A stretch of DNA of 64,000 bases, taken from positions 1 through 64,000 of the forward strand of contig NZ_JASGBP010000009.1 in assembly GCF_030053345.1 (NCBI RefSeq), written 5' to 3'. This document shows, piece by piece, positions 1 through 8,569 of this stretch. The number at the start of each line of letters is the position of its first letter. Position 1 is the stretch's first letter. This DNA is from Flavobacterium sedimenticola (GTDB lineage: Bacteria > Bacteroidota > Bacteroidia > Flavobacteriales > Flavobacteriaceae). Under the pieces are notes generated by a model, which did not search any database, was not told the DNA's origin, and worked only from the letters and a program-made list of their open reading frames with translations. The position numbers and the translations under genes were made by a program.

Positions 1-117
1 TGGGACGGGACATATAATGGAGTGCCGTTGCCATCAACAGATTACTGGTTTACGGTAGATTATCCGGAACAAGGAGTGATGAAACAGTTTAAGGCACACT
101 TCTCGTTGAAACGATAA
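1..117 (+). CDS. C-terminal end of a T9SS type B sorting-domain (gliding motility-associated) protein, partial
   Basis: The window opens inside a coding frame that runs 38 codons to TAA at 115-117. The residues (WDGTYNGVPLPSTDYWFTV, then KAHFSLKR at the end) match the last part of the type B C-terminal domain recognised by the type IX secretion system. The same pattern (WDGQFQGRMLPSTDYWFVV) ends the protein at 50434-52773, which supports the assignment from within this window. Such domains direct large exported proteins to the surface in Bacteroidota. Nothing can be said about the rest of the protein, which lies outside the window. Confidence 0.85.
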   Translation, partial: WDGTYNGVPLPSTDYWFTVDYPEQGVMKQFKAHFSLKR

Positions 118-137
118 TGAAACAACTTATAAAACAA

Positions 138-170
138 AAACACCCGCTTATAACAGCGGGTGTTTTTGTT
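138..170 (+). terminator. Intrinsic terminator after the T9SS protein
   Basis: Inverted repeat AAACACCCGCT / AGCGGGTGTTT with a 5-nt loop, followed by a T-rich tract, 20 bp after the stop at 117. The rest of 171-403 shows no gene; I see only AT-rich DNA. Confidence 0.85.
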
Positions 171-403
171 TGTGGAGATTTTATGGTACAGCCTAATTTT
201 AAGGGCAACGTTTTTGGGATGGTTAGTTCAAGTTATTTATTGTGGCAGGAACCATTTTCGGCAAGAATTATTTTTTTGTAAGTTTTTTGACCTTGTTATC
301 GTTGTATGACTTCTTTTTTTAACATTTCCGAGCAGCAGTTTTAACACTAATTATTTATAGGAATTCTCTACATTTATAATCCCAAAACAAACAAACCTAA
401 CTA

Positions 404-646
404 ATGATATTGTCCGCTGTATTTGAGCATGCTCAAAGATTAGATACTCCTTTCTTGGTGGAGTATTATTTTCTCGGTGAAAAAATAGAAGATCCGATTC
501 TTTTTTTTGAAATGAATAAGACCCTTTATGACTCGGTTTTTCCTTCTCCGGAAGAAACCCTCAACATGGTAAATAAGTATATTATTTACAGAGAAACACA
601 CAAGCTTGTCATTTCAGAGTATGGTTTTCATTTGATTCATTTGTAG
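404..646 (+). CDS. Small hypothetical protein (80 aa)
   Basis: Open frame of 80 codons starting at ATG after an A-rich leader of the kind common before Bacteroidota genes. No family recognised. The product is rich in aromatic and acidic residues, has no signal peptide and no obvious membrane segment. It stands alone between the terminator of the T9SS gene and a repeat/terminator region. The frame is a credible short gene but there is no independent support beyond its length and leader. Confidence 0.45.
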   Translation: MILSAVFEHAQRLDTPFLVEYYFLGEKIEDPILFFEMNKTLYDSVFPSPEETLNMVNKYIIYRETHKLVISEYGFHLIHL

Positions 647-681
647 TAAATTACGTTCTAGCTGACTACTCACCGTGAACC

Positions 682-741
682 TAGCCCCGACAGCAGCTGG
701 CTACCCCCGAGACATCGGGGTAGCGCGAATGGCGGGAGCCG
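682..741. repeat. Dispersed hairpin repeat, copy 1
   Basis: Begins TAGCCCCGA and contains a hairpin with arms GCTACCCC and GGGGTAGC (about 700-724), then GCGGGAGCCG. A second copy in the opposite orientation lies at 4113-4191. The two copies share the outer blocks and the stem position. The stem differs by a compensatory change (C-G here, T-A there). The element lies between the small ORF and the terminator of the aminotransferase gene. Confidence 0.7.
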
Positions 742-778
742 TTGTCAAAGAAAGCCAAAACATGTGCTCCTAAAAACA

Positions 779-812
779 AAAAACGCCTCAAGTACTTGAA
801 GCGTTTTTTTAT
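779..812. terminator. Terminator of the aminotransferase gene (works from either side)
   Basis: Near-palindrome AAACGCCTCAAGTA / CTTGAAGCGTTT flanked by A-run and T-run, 16 bp beyond the stop of the leftward aminotransferase gene. Confidence 0.75.
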
Positions 813-827
813 AATAAAGTTTGACGA

Positions 828-2021
828 TTACGAATTGTAGACCTTCAAAGCCTCTTTAAGAATTGCTACCGAACGGATTAAATCGGCTTTTTTAAGCACA
901 TACGCAATACGTACTTCATTTAAACCAACGCCAGGAGTAGAGTAGAAACCGGCAGCCGGGGCGACCATTACGGTTTCGCCGTTGTTGTTGTACGATTCCA
1001 ATAACCATTGAGCAAAATCATCGGCATTCTTCACCGGTAACTGTGCAATGCAGTAGAAAGCACCTTTAGGGGTAGCTACTTTAACGCCTTCGATTTTTTG
1101 CAATTCGGCGATTAACGTATCTCTGCGGTCTTTGTACTCGGCAATCACATCATCGAAATAACTTTGCGGTGTTTCCAAAGCGGCTTCACTGGCAATTTGA
1201 GCATAGGTTGGCGGACTCAATCGCGCCTGCGCAAATTTCATAGCCGTAGCCATGACTTCTTTGTTTTTAGACACAAGGCAACCGATACGTGCGCCACACA
1301 TACTGTATCTTTTGGAAACCGAATCAATCATGATGGCGTGTTGTTCTATACCCGGAACGTTCATCACGGAGTGATGTTTTTCGTTTTCGTCGTAAATAAA
1401 TTCGCGGTATACTTCATCGGCAATTAAGAACAGATCGTGTTTTTTAACAATTTCCGCCAATTGCATGATTTCTTCTTTCGAGTACAAATAACCGGTAGGA
1501 TTCCCGGGATTGCAAATTAAAATGGCTTTGGTTTTGGGTGTGATTAATTTTTCGAAAGCGGCAATCGGTGGCAAGGCAAAGCCTTCATCGATGGTGGAAA
1601 TAACGGGAACCACTTTAACACCGGAGGCCGTGGAGAAACCGTTATAATTGGCATAAAAAGGCTCCGGTATGATAATTTCATCGCCCGAATCCATCGTGCT
1701 TCCCATAGCAAACAACAAGGCTTCGGAACCACCCGTCGTGATGATAATATCGGCTACCTCTATCGGTAAACCGTGTGCTTTGTAGTAAGCGGATAATTTG
1801 GTTCGGTAACTTTCAAAACCGGCGGAGTGACTGTATTCTAATACTTTGATATCGGCATTTTTAACCGCATTTAAGGCAACATCCGGAGTTTTGATATCAG
1901 GTTGTCCTATATTTAGATGGTATACTTTATGGCCTTTCTTTTTGGCGATTTCGGCATAAGGAACCAATTTTCGAATAGGCGACTCGGGCATCTGTTGCCC
2001 CTTTAATGAAATTTTTGGCAT
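828..2021 (-). CDS. Pyridoxal-phosphate aminotransferase, class I/II (aspartate-aminotransferase-like)
   Basis: The 397-aa protein has full family length. It carries the fold type I landmarks: an N-terminal NIGQPDIKTP segment, the NPGNPTG motif around residue 172, and the Schiff-base lysine in SVSKRYSMCGARIG (about K237), followed by a C-terminal EVRIAYVL segment. Proteins of this kind transfer the amino group of aspartate or another amino acid to 2-oxoglutarate in the cytosol. The exact substrate cannot be fixed from sequence; aspartate or a branched/aromatic amino acid is possible. It is a single leftward transcription unit, divergent from the protease gene at 2150, with its own terminator at 779-812. 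Confidence 0.92.
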   Translation of the reverse strand: MPKISLKGQQMPESPIRKLVPYAEIAKKKGHKVYHLNIGQPDIKTPDVALNAVKNADIKVLEYSHSAGFESYRTKLSAYYKAHGLPIEVADIIITTGGSEALLFAMGSTMDSGDEIIIPEPFYANYNGFSTASGVKVVPVISTIDEGFALPPIAAFEKLITPKTKAILICNPGNPTGYLYSKEEIMQLAEIVKKHDLFLIADEVYREFIYDENEKHHSVMNVPGIEQHAIMIDSVSKRYSMCGARIGCLVSKNKEVMATAMKFAQARLSPPTYAQIASEAALETPQSYFDDVIAEYKDRRDTLIAELQKIEGVKVATPKGAFYCIAQLPVKNADDFAQWLLESYNNNGETVMVAPAAGFYSTPGVGLNEVRIAYVLKKADLIRSVAILKEALKVYNS

Positions 2022-2149
2022 GACGTTTTAGTTTGAGTTGCAAATTTGCGATTTTTTTGCTTGAAAGCAATCCGTTTGGTGGTTTATAAATTGTTAAATA
2101 TTGTTTTTTGCGGATAGTTTTTTATTAAATTTATCCAAAATCATCTCGA

Positions 2150-3484
2150 ATGCGGTTGTTATTTACTTTTTGTTTTCTTTTTATTGCTTTTATTCCTTGC
2201 CGCAGTCAGTCGGGTTTTCAAATTGACCATAATAAAAGGAAAATCGTAATCCCTTTTAAACTCATCAACAACCTGATTTTTATTCCTATAAAAGTCAACG
2301 GAGAAACCTTAACGTTTTTGTTAGATACCGGAGTAGAAGAAACAGTGCTTTTTAGTTTAGACGACAAGGAACAAGTCAGTTTGTATCATTTGGAGAAAAT
2401 AATGCTCAAAGGATTAGGAGGAAATAATGCGGCGGAAGCATACAAATCGTCTCGAAATAAATTAGAAGTCAACGGATTTACCGACAAGGAGCATGAAATT
2501 TATCTTGTCTTAGATCAGGAATTTAATTTTTCGTCACAAGTCGGAATTCCCGTAAACGGCATTATTGGCTATCATTTTTTTAAGAATCATTTAGTTGAAA
2601 TTGATTATGATCGCAAAAAAGTGACGGTGTATGCTGATAATCACCCCAAGATTGTCAAAAGACTTAATCGTCATTTCACGAAAGAGCCTTTGCTGATAGA
2701 AGAAAACAAACCGTATTATTATGCTACCGTGGAGAGTGCCGGAAAACGTTGCGAGGCAAAATTGCTTATTGATACCGGCAACAGTGATGCTATTTGGTTG
2801 TTTCTTAACAGAACCAATCAAGTCGAATTGCCTGCCAAGAATATTGATGATTTTTTAGGACGCGGCTTTAGTGGTAATGTATATGGGAAGCGAGGCCGAA
2901 TCTCTCGTTTTACCTTTGGAAATCACAGTTTTGCTAACGCCATCGGTACGTTTCCGGATTCGACCTCTATAAAGAGTGTTAATTTTGTTAAAGATCGGGT
3001 GGGTTCTTTAGGAGGCGAAGTATTATCGCGATTCTCGGTATTCTTCGATTACCCAAATCACCTGATTTTTACTAAGAGCAACCATAACGTCAATCAGCCT
3101 TTTAATTTTAATATGAGCGGTATAGAGGTACAGCACGACGGATTGGAATGGGTAAAAGAAACGTATGAAGATCCTGGTGCTAAAGGAGTCACCATCAAGA
3201 TGGGCACGACCAACGAAGGTCGCTTTCAGGATAATCTTCGCATTAAGTTTGAACTCAAACCGGTATTTAAAATTTATAACGTCAGAGCCGGTTCAACAGC
3301 CGAATTAGCTGGTTTGCAGAAAGATGATAAAATACTCAAAATCAACAAGCAAAACGCTCATACCTTAAGTATTGAAAAAATAAATGAACTGCTGAAATCC
3401 GAAGAGGGAAAGATCATTGAAATGGAAGTTGACCGCAAAGGGCATGTATACACATTTCGTTTCCAACTCAAAAGCATCATATAA
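2150..3484 (+). CDS. Exported retropepsin-like aspartyl protease with C-terminal PDZ domain
   Basis: The 444-aa product starts with a signal peptide (hydrophobic stretch ending around residue 20). Two clan AA half-sites are visible: FLLDTGVEETVLFS near residue 57 and LLIDTGNSDAIWLF near residue 205. Each has the catalytic D-T-G, as in bilobed aspartyl proteases built from two retropepsin-like lobes. The last 80 residues (AGSTAELAGLQKDDKILKINK) form a PDZ domain that would bind substrate C-termini. Such proteases act in the periplasm or at the outer membrane in Bacteroidota. The natural substrate is unknown. Monocistronic, closed by the hairpin at 3484-3516. Confidence 0.88.
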   Translation: MRLLFTFCFLFIAFIPCRSQSGFQIDHNKRKIVIPFKLINNLIFIPIKVNGETLTFLLDTGVEETVLFSLDDKEQVSLYHLEKIMLKGLGGNNAAEAYKSSRNKLEVNGFTDKEHEIYLVLDQEFNFSSQVGIPVNGIIGYHFFKNHLVEIDYDRKKVTVYADNHPKIVKRLNRHFTKEPLLIEENKPYYYATVESAGKRCEAKLLIDTGNSDAIWLFLNRTNQVELPAKNIDDFLGRGFSGNVYGKRGRISRFTFGNHSFANAIGTFPDSTSIKSVNFVKDRVGSLGGEVLSRFSVFFDYPNHLIFTKSNHNVNQPFNFNMSGIEVQHDGLEWVKETYEDPGAKGVTIKMGTTNEGRFQDNLRIKFELKPVFKIYNVRAGSTAELAGLQKDDKILKINKQNAHTLSIEKINELLKSEEGKIIEMEVDRKGHVYTFRFQLKSII

Positions 3485-3516
3485 AAAAAAAGCCCCTTAT
3501 TGAAGGGGCTTTTTTT
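3484..3516. terminator. Shared terminator of the convergent protease and DUF1573 genes
   Basis: A-run, AGCCCCTT / AAGGGGCT hairpin, T-run; lies between the converging stops at 3484 and 3518 and would work in both directions. Confidence 0.85.
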
Positions 3517-3517
3517 A

Positions 3518-3952
3518 TTATTGCATCATCGGGCTTTTCGTTTTTTTCTCCAGTAAATTTTCAACCGGTTTTACATACACTTCCCCTTTTATTTTTAAGG
3601 CTACTCGGCCATCATCCACATTCACGGCATTGGTTTCTACGGTGATGGTTTTTCGAATCGGCCCCGGATTCATGTTGTATTTTACTTCAATTTTTCCGGT
3701 TTTTCCCGGCATAATTGGTTCGGTGGGTTTTGAAGGAACCGTACAACCGCAACTCGATTGTACATTGATGATAATCAACGGCGCATCACCGGTATTGGTA
3801 AACTCAAAAACACGAACACCATTATCATCTTCTTTGTTAACTCTGCCGTAATCAATCGTGTTGTCTTTGTCTTTAAACTCTATTTTCGGCCCGGTCTGGG
3901 CAAAAAACGCAGTACTAAATACCATAGCGGTGATAAGTATTAGTTTTTTCAT
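3518..3952 (-). CDS. DUF1573 family exported protein
   Basis: 144 aa with an N-terminal signal peptide ending in AFFAQ. The body matches the DUF1573 pattern: FEFTNTGDAPLIIINVQSSC, then GCTVPS and PIMPGKTGKIEVKYN, an immunoglobulin-like beta domain related to ASPM/SPD-2/Hydin folds. These proteins are common in Bacteroidota and are exported; their function is not established. The short basic tail EKKTKSPMMQ is unremarkable. The gene is alone on the minus strand and shares a bidirectional terminator with the protease gene. Confidence 0.88.
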   Translation of the reverse strand: MKKLILITAMVFSTAFFAQTGPKIEFKDKDNTIDYGRVNKEDDNGVRVFEFTNTGDAPLIIINVQSSCGCTVPSKPTEPIMPGKTGKIEVKYNMNPGPIRKTITVETNAVNVDDGRVALKIKGEVYVKPVENLLEKKTKSPMMQ

Positions 3953-4047
3953 AGGTCAAATTTTAATATTTGGTTTAGTAAAAATAAACCGTTTCGGTTA
4001 ATACACAAAAATTTAATTCTTAATTTTTTCTAAAGTCTATATTTAGC

Positions 4048-4055
4048 TACTTTTG
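4048..4055 (+). promoter_or_regulatory. Candidate -7 element for valS
   Basis: TACTTTTG matches the Bacteroidota TAnnTTTG -7 consensus. No convincing -33 TTG was found. It would give a leader of about 200 nt before valS, and that leader holds a dispersed repeat and a 17-bp tandem repeat. Confidence 0.4.
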
Positions 4056-4112
4056 CAATTCAGTTTACAAAAGGTGTGCCAATACATTCAGGAGCGAAAG
4101 GTTCGGGTGTGT

Positions 4113-4191
4113 CAGCCGTCTTTATTCCCGCTTTACGAGTTACCCCGAGCCCGAAATTTCGGGACGGGGGTAACTTCTGCAATCGGGGCTA
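4113..4191. repeat. Dispersed hairpin repeat, copy 2 (opposite orientation to 682-741)
   Basis: Read on the minus strand it begins TAGCCCCGA and contains arms GTTACCCC / GGGGTAAC. Inside the loop is a perfect 14-bp palindrome, CCCGAAATTTCGGG, which copy 1 lacks. Outer blocks match copy 1. It sits in the probable leader of valS. Confidence 0.7.
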
Positions 4192-4216
4192 TGGCAAAAT
4201 CGTATTGTCCTTTTGT

Positions 4217-4256
4217 AATCTGAGAAGTCTAACAATCTAAGAAGTCTAACAATCTG
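4217..4256. repeat. 17-bp tandem repeat just upstream of valS
   Basis: Two units of AATCT(G/A)AGAAGTCTAAC followed by a partial third (AATCTG), ending 4 bp before the valS ATG. Confidence 0.8.
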
Positions 4257-4259
4257 AAT

Positions 4260-6887
4260 ATGATTCCTTCCCAATTCAATGCCGCAGCCGTAGAAAAAAA
4301 ATGGTACGACTACTGGATGAAAAATAACTATTTTCACTCCAAACCCGACCATCGTAAACCGTACACCATTACCATCCCGCCACCTAATGTGACCGGAGTT
4401 TTACACATGGGCCATATGTTAAACAACACCATTCAGGATGTGTTGATTCGTCGTGCCCGTTTAAAAGGGTTCAATGCGTGCTGGGTACCGGGAACCGACC
4501 ATGCGTCGATTGCCACCGAGGCAAAGGTAGTAGCCAAGTTGAAAAGCGAAGGCATCAATAAAAACGATTTAACGCGCGAAGAGTTTCTCAAACACGCTTG
4601 GGATTGGACCCATAAATATGGGGGCACCATTTTAGAACAGCTAAAGCAATTGGGCTGTTCTTGCGATTGGGAGCGCACCAAGTTTACGATGGATCCCGAC
4701 ATGTCGGCTTCTGTAATCAAATCGTTTGTCGATTTATACAATAAGGGCTATATCTATCGCGGGTATCGCATGGTCAATTGGGATCCGGAGGCCAAAACGA
4801 CCTTATCGGATGAAGAAGTAATTTATGAAGAACGACAAGGCACACTCTATCATTTGCGCTATGCTATTGAAGGATCTAACGAATTTGTAACGATCGCCAC
4901 CACGCGTCCTGAAACTATTTTTGGAGATACCGCTATTTGCATTCATCCCGAGGACGAACGCTACACACACCTGCAAGGGAAAAAGGCTATCATTCCTATT
5001 TCCAATCGCGTAATACCAATCATTTTTGATGAGTATGTCGACAGGGAATTCGGAACCGGTTGTTTAAAAGTAACGCCGGCACACGATGTAAATGATAAAG
5101 TATTGGGGGAAAAACACCACCTTGAAATCATCGACATTTTTAACGAAGACGCTACCCTAAATTCCTTTGGGTTGCATTATGAAGGCAAAGATCGCTTTGT
5201 AGCGCGTGAAGAAATCGTGGTAGAGTTGGGGCAGTTAGGTTCGATAGTAAAGACCGAAACTCATATGAATAAGGTAGGAACCTCAGAACGCACCAAAGCC
5301 GTTATCGAACCGCGTCTGTCTGACCAATGGTTCTTAAGCATGGAAGAATTGGTAAAACCCGCCATCAAAGCGGTGTTGGAAACCGAAGAAATCAAATTAT
5401 ACCCGTCGCGTTTTAACAATACCTATCGTCATTGGTTAGAAAATATCCGCGATTGGAATATTTCGCGTCAATTGTGGTGGGGCCAACAAATTCCGGCGTA
5501 TTACTACGGTGACGACAAAGAAGATTTCGTAGTGGCTGAAAATATTGAAACGGCGCTAGAATTAGCAAGAGCTAAAACCAATAACCCGCAACTCGAAATT
5601 CATAATCTGAAACAAGATCCTGATGCTCTCGATACTTGGTTCTCCTCTTGGTTGTGGCCTATGGCGGTTTTCGGAGGCGTTTTAGATCCGGAAAATGAAG
5701 ATTTCAAATATTACTATCCGACCAACGATTTGGTAACCGGACCGGACATTTTATTCTTTTGGGTAGCGCGTATGATTATTGCCGGTTATGAATATACCGG
5801 TAAAAAACCGTTTACCAATGTATATTTAACCGGATTGGTGCGCGACAAACAGCGTCGCAAAATGTCGAAGTCGTTAGGCAATTCACCGGAACCCTTAGAA
5901 TTGATTGAAAAATTCGGTGCCGACGGCGTTAGGGTAGGATTGTTGTTGAGTGCTTCGGCCGGAAACGACATTTTATTTGACGAAGAGTTGTGCAACAACG
6001 GGAAGGCGTTTGCCAACAAAATCTGGAATGCCTTCCGTTTGATTAAAGGGTGGGAAGTGGCCGATGTTGCGCAACCGGAAAGCTCCAAAGTAGCCATTGA
6101 GTGGTATGAAGCGAAGTTGCAGCAAACGTTAGCTGTTATCGACGATTGTTTTGATAAATACCGCTTATCCGATGCCTTAATGGCGATTTACAAATTGGTT
6201 TGGGACGATTTCTGTTCGTGGTTCCTCGAAATGATCAAACCGGGATACCAACAGCCAATCGATCGCGCTACATTTGACAAAGCCATCGCGATGTTGGAAG
6301 CCAATTTAAAGTTGCTCCATCCGTTTATGCCGTTCCTGACCGAGGAGATTTGGCAACACATCGCCGAGCGAACACCGGAGCAAGCGCTGATTATTGCCGA
6401 ATACCCAAAAGCATCTGCTTATGATGAGAAGTTAATAGCCGATTTTGACTTTGCTGCCGAAGTCATTGCCGGGGTACGAACCATCCGCAAGGACAAAAAC
6501 ATAGCCATGAAAGAAGCTATTAATTTAAAAGTGATTAATCACGAAAAGGCTTCCGTTTATTTTGACAGTGTAATTCTGAAGTTAGGAAACATCAGCAGTT
6601 TGGAATATGTAACCGATACCGTAGACGGCGCTTTAACGTATCGCGTAAAATCGAACGAATACTTTATTCCGGTTTCCGGAAATATTGATGTTGCTGCTGA
6701 AATAGCCAAACTCACAGAAGAGTTAAAATATACCCAAGGGTTCTTGAGAAGCGTTCAAGGCAAACTATCAAATGAGAAATTTGTAGCCGGAGCACCGCCG
6801 CAAGTCATCGAAAACGAACGCAAAAAAGAGGCCGATGCTTTGGCTAAAATAGCTACCATCGAGCAAAGTTTAGCCAGTTTACAATAA
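4260..6887 (+). CDS. valS: Valine--tRNA ligase
   Basis: 875-aa class I aminoacyl-tRNA synthetase that charges tRNA-Val with valine using ATP. The HIGH-type signature HMGH occurs at residues 49-52 ([15 protein letters not shown]), and KMSKS around residue 534 ([14 protein letters not shown]). Between them lies the editing domain that hydrolyses mischarged Thr-tRNA-Val. The C-terminus has the coiled-coil arm typical of ValRS ([15 protein letters not shown]). Length and domain order are normal. The start at 4260 directly follows a 17-bp tandem repeat; the next hairpin (6892-6930) closes the unit. Confidence 0.98.
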   Translation: MIPSQFNAAAVEKKWYDYWMKNNYFHSKPDHRKPYTITIPPPNVTGVLHMGHMLNNTIQDVLIRRARLKGFNACWVPGTDHASIATEAKVVAKLKSEGINKNDLTREEFLKHAWDWTHKYGGTILEQLKQLGCSCDWERTKFTMDPDMSASVIKSFVDLYNKGYIYRGYRMVNWDPEAKTTLSDEEVIYEERQGTLYHLRYAIEGSNEFVTIATTRPETIFGDTAICIHPEDERYTHLQGKKAIIPISNRVIPIIFDEYVDREFGTGCLKVTPAHDVNDKVLGEKHHLEIIDIFNEDATLNSFGLHYEGKDRFVAREEIVVELGQLGSIVKTETHMNKVGTSERTKAVIEPRLSDQWFLSMEELVKPAIKAVLETEEIKLYPSRFNNTYRHWLENIRDWNISRQLWWGQQIPAYYYGDDKEDFVVAENIETALELARAKTNNPQLEIHNLKQDPDALDTWFSSWLWPMAVFGGVLDPENEDFKYYYPTNDLVTGPDILFFWVARMIIAGYEYTGKKPFTNVYLTGLVRDKQRRKMSKSLGNSPEPLELIEKFGADGVRVGLLLSASAGNDILFDEELCNNGKAFANKIWNAFRLIKGWEVADVAQPESSKVAIEWYEAKLQQTLAVIDDCFDKYRLSDALMAIYKLVWDDFCSWFLEMIKPGYQQPIDRATFDKAIAMLEANLKLLHPFMPFLTEEIWQHIAERTPEQALIIAEYPKASAYDEKLIADFDFAAEVIAGVRTIRKDKNIAMKEAINLKVINHEKASVYFDSVILKLGNISSLEYVTDTVDGALTYRVKSNEYFIPVSGNIDVAAEIAKLTEELKYTQGFLRSVQGKLSNEKFVAGAPPQVIENERKKEADALAKIATIEQSLASLQ

Positions 6888-6891
6888 ATCC

Positions 6892-6930
6892 AATGCCCGT
6901 TTTTACAACGGGCATTTTTTTTATTTTTTT
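6892..6930 (+). terminator. Terminator of valS
   Basis: ATGCCCGT / ACGGGCAT hairpin followed by a long T-rich run, 5 bp after the stop. Confidence 0.88.
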
Positions 6931-6987
6931 CGGAAGACCACATACTCTGTAAAAAAATAGTATTTTTACAACCCAAACAACACTATC

Positions 6988-7521
6988 ATGAGTCAAAAAG
7001 TATTGCTCACTTCCAAAGAAGTCAATATCATACTCCATCGTTTGGCTTGTCAGTTAATCGAAAACCACCTCGATTTTTCCAATACCGTTTTAATTGGCAT
7101 ACAACCCAGAGGAACTTTTTTAGCCAATCGGATTAAATCACTACTCGAAAACGAATACCAAGTGACCGATGTGAAATTGGGATATTTGGATATTACTTTT
7201 TTCAGAGATGATTTCCGCCGCGGCGAAAAGCAATTGGAAGCCAATAAAACCCAAATCGATTTTTTGGTTGAAGATAAAAAAGTAGTTTTTATTGATGACG
7301 TTTTGTTTACCGGTCGCAGTATCAATGCGGCACTCACGGCTATCCAATCCTTTGGACGACCGGCGGAAGTAGAACTGTTAGTGTTAATTGACCGTAGATT
7401 TAGTCGTCATTTGCCGATACAACCCGATTACAGAGGCCGCCAAGTGGATGCTATCCAAAATGAAAAAGTAAAAGTATGTTGGAATGAAAAGGATGGAGAA
7501 GATGCGGTTTATTTGGTTTGA
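6988..7521 (+). CDS. pyrR: Bifunctional pyr operon regulator / uracil phosphoribosyltransferase
   Basis: 177 aa, the normal size of PyrR. The PRPP-binding loop is VVFIDDVLFTGRSINAAL (about residues 99-116), and the N-terminal QPRGTFLANRI segment also fits. In Gram-positive bacteria PyrR binds pyr mRNA and causes attenuation when UMP is high; all family members carry a UPRTase fold converting uracil and PRPP to UMP. I see no clear anti-terminator structure in the 100 bp upstream, so RNA-based control here is unproved. pyrB follows 85 bp downstream in the same direction, supporting a pyrimidine operon. Confidence 0.94.
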   Translation: MSQKVLLTSKEVNIILHRLACQLIENHLDFSNTVLIGIQPRGTFLANRIKSLLENEYQVTDVKLGYLDITFFRDDFRRGEKQLEANKTQIDFLVEDKKVVFIDDVLFTGRSINAALTAIQSFGRPAEVELLVLIDRRFSRHLPIQPDYRGRQVDAIQNEKVKVCWNEKDGEDAVYLV

Positions 7522-7606
7522 AGGTTACGAGTTTAAAGTTACGTGTTCTCTAACCCGCAACCCGCAACATTTAATATAAACATACAACACAACACTATAT
7601 ATCAAA

Positions 7607-8536
7607 ATGTCTGAACTGACCGTAAACCATTTACTCGGAATAAAATACCTTCAAAAATCGGATATTGATTTGATTTTTGAAACAGCCGATCACTTCAAGG
7701 AAGTTATCAATCGTCCGATTAAAAAAGTGCCTTCGCTGCGCGATGTCACTATCGCCAATATCTTTTTTGAAAACAGCACCCGTACCAAATTGTCTTTTGA
7801 ATTGGCTCAAAAGCGTTTGTCAGCCGATGTAATTAGTTTTTCGGCGGCACAATCGTCAGTCAAAAAAGGAGAAACGCTAATTGATACCGTAAACAATATT
7901 TTGTCGATGAAAGTCGACATGGTGGTGATGCGTCATGCCCATCCGGGTGCGGCATACTTCTTATCTCAAAATGTAAAGGCCAGTATCATCAATGCCGGAG
8001 ACGGTGCTCATGAGCATCCGACGCAAGGATTACTCGATAGTTATTCTATTAGAGAAAAACTGGGAGAAGTGGGCGGAAAGAAAGTAGTAATCGTGGGTGA
8101 TATTTTGCATTCCCGGGTAGCCTTATCCAATATTTACGCATTGCAAATGCAAGGTGCGGAAGTAAAAGTGTGTGGTCCGAAAACCTTGATTCCGAAATAT
8201 ATTGAAAGTTTAGGGGTTACCGTGGAATCCAACCTGCGTAAAGCCTTAGAATGGTGTGATGTAGCCAACATGCTTCGTGTGCAAAACGAGCGAATGGATG
8301 TGAACTATTTTCCTTCGACTCGTGAATATGCCCAACAATACGGTGTAGATAAAAACCTGCTCAATTCGCTGGATAAAGAAATAGTGATTATGCATCCGGG
8401 TCCGATTAATCGTGGGGTGGAAATCACCTCAGAGGTGGCCGATTCCAATCAATCGGTTATTTTGGATCAGGTGGAAAACGGCGTTGCGATTCGGATGGCG
8501 GTTATTTATTTGTTAGCGTCAAAGATTCAATCTTAA
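7607..8536 (+). CDS. pyrB: Aspartate carbamoyltransferase catalytic subunit
   Basis: 309 aa. It catalyses the committed step of pyrimidine synthesis: carbamoyl phosphate plus L-aspartate gives N-carbamoylaspartate. The carbamoyl-phosphate motif FFENSTRTKLSFE is at residues 53-65, the HPTQGLLD motif near residue 134, and the C-terminal MHPGPINRGVEI is present. No pyrI regulatory gene follows, so it is probably a free catalytic trimer. The 85-bp gap to pyrR contains repeated CCCGCAA units. A terminator closes the unit at 8538-8568. Confidence 0.97.
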   Translation: MSELTVNHLLGIKYLQKSDIDLIFETADHFKEVINRPIKKVPSLRDVTIANIFFENSTRTKLSFELAQKRLSADVISFSAAQSSVKKGETLIDTVNNILSMKVDMVVMRHAHPGAAYFLSQNVKASIINAGDGAHEHPTQGLLDSYSIREKLGEVGGKKVVIVGDILHSRVALSNIYALQMQGAEVKVCGPKTLIPKYIESLGVTVESNLRKALEWCDVANMLRVQNERMDVNYFPSTREYAQQYGVDKNLLNSLDKEIVIMHPGPINRGVEITSEVADSNQSVILDQVENGVAIRMAVIYLLASKIQS

Positions 8537-8537
8537 A

Positions 8538-8568
8538 TAAAAAAGCCTCACAATTGCGAGGCTTTTTT
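8538..8568. terminator. Shared terminator between pyrB and the convergent DUF349 gene
   Basis: AAGCCTC / GAGGCTT hairpin with flanking A- and T-runs, between the stops of the converging genes. Confidence 0.85.
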
Positions 8569-8569
8569 G

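Noticed and set aside
682..4191. Possibility that the TAGCCCCGA repeats are a CRISPR or IS end pair
   Set aside because: Only two copies, no spacers of constant length, and no transposase gene between them; the enclosed genes are ordinary housekeeping genes.
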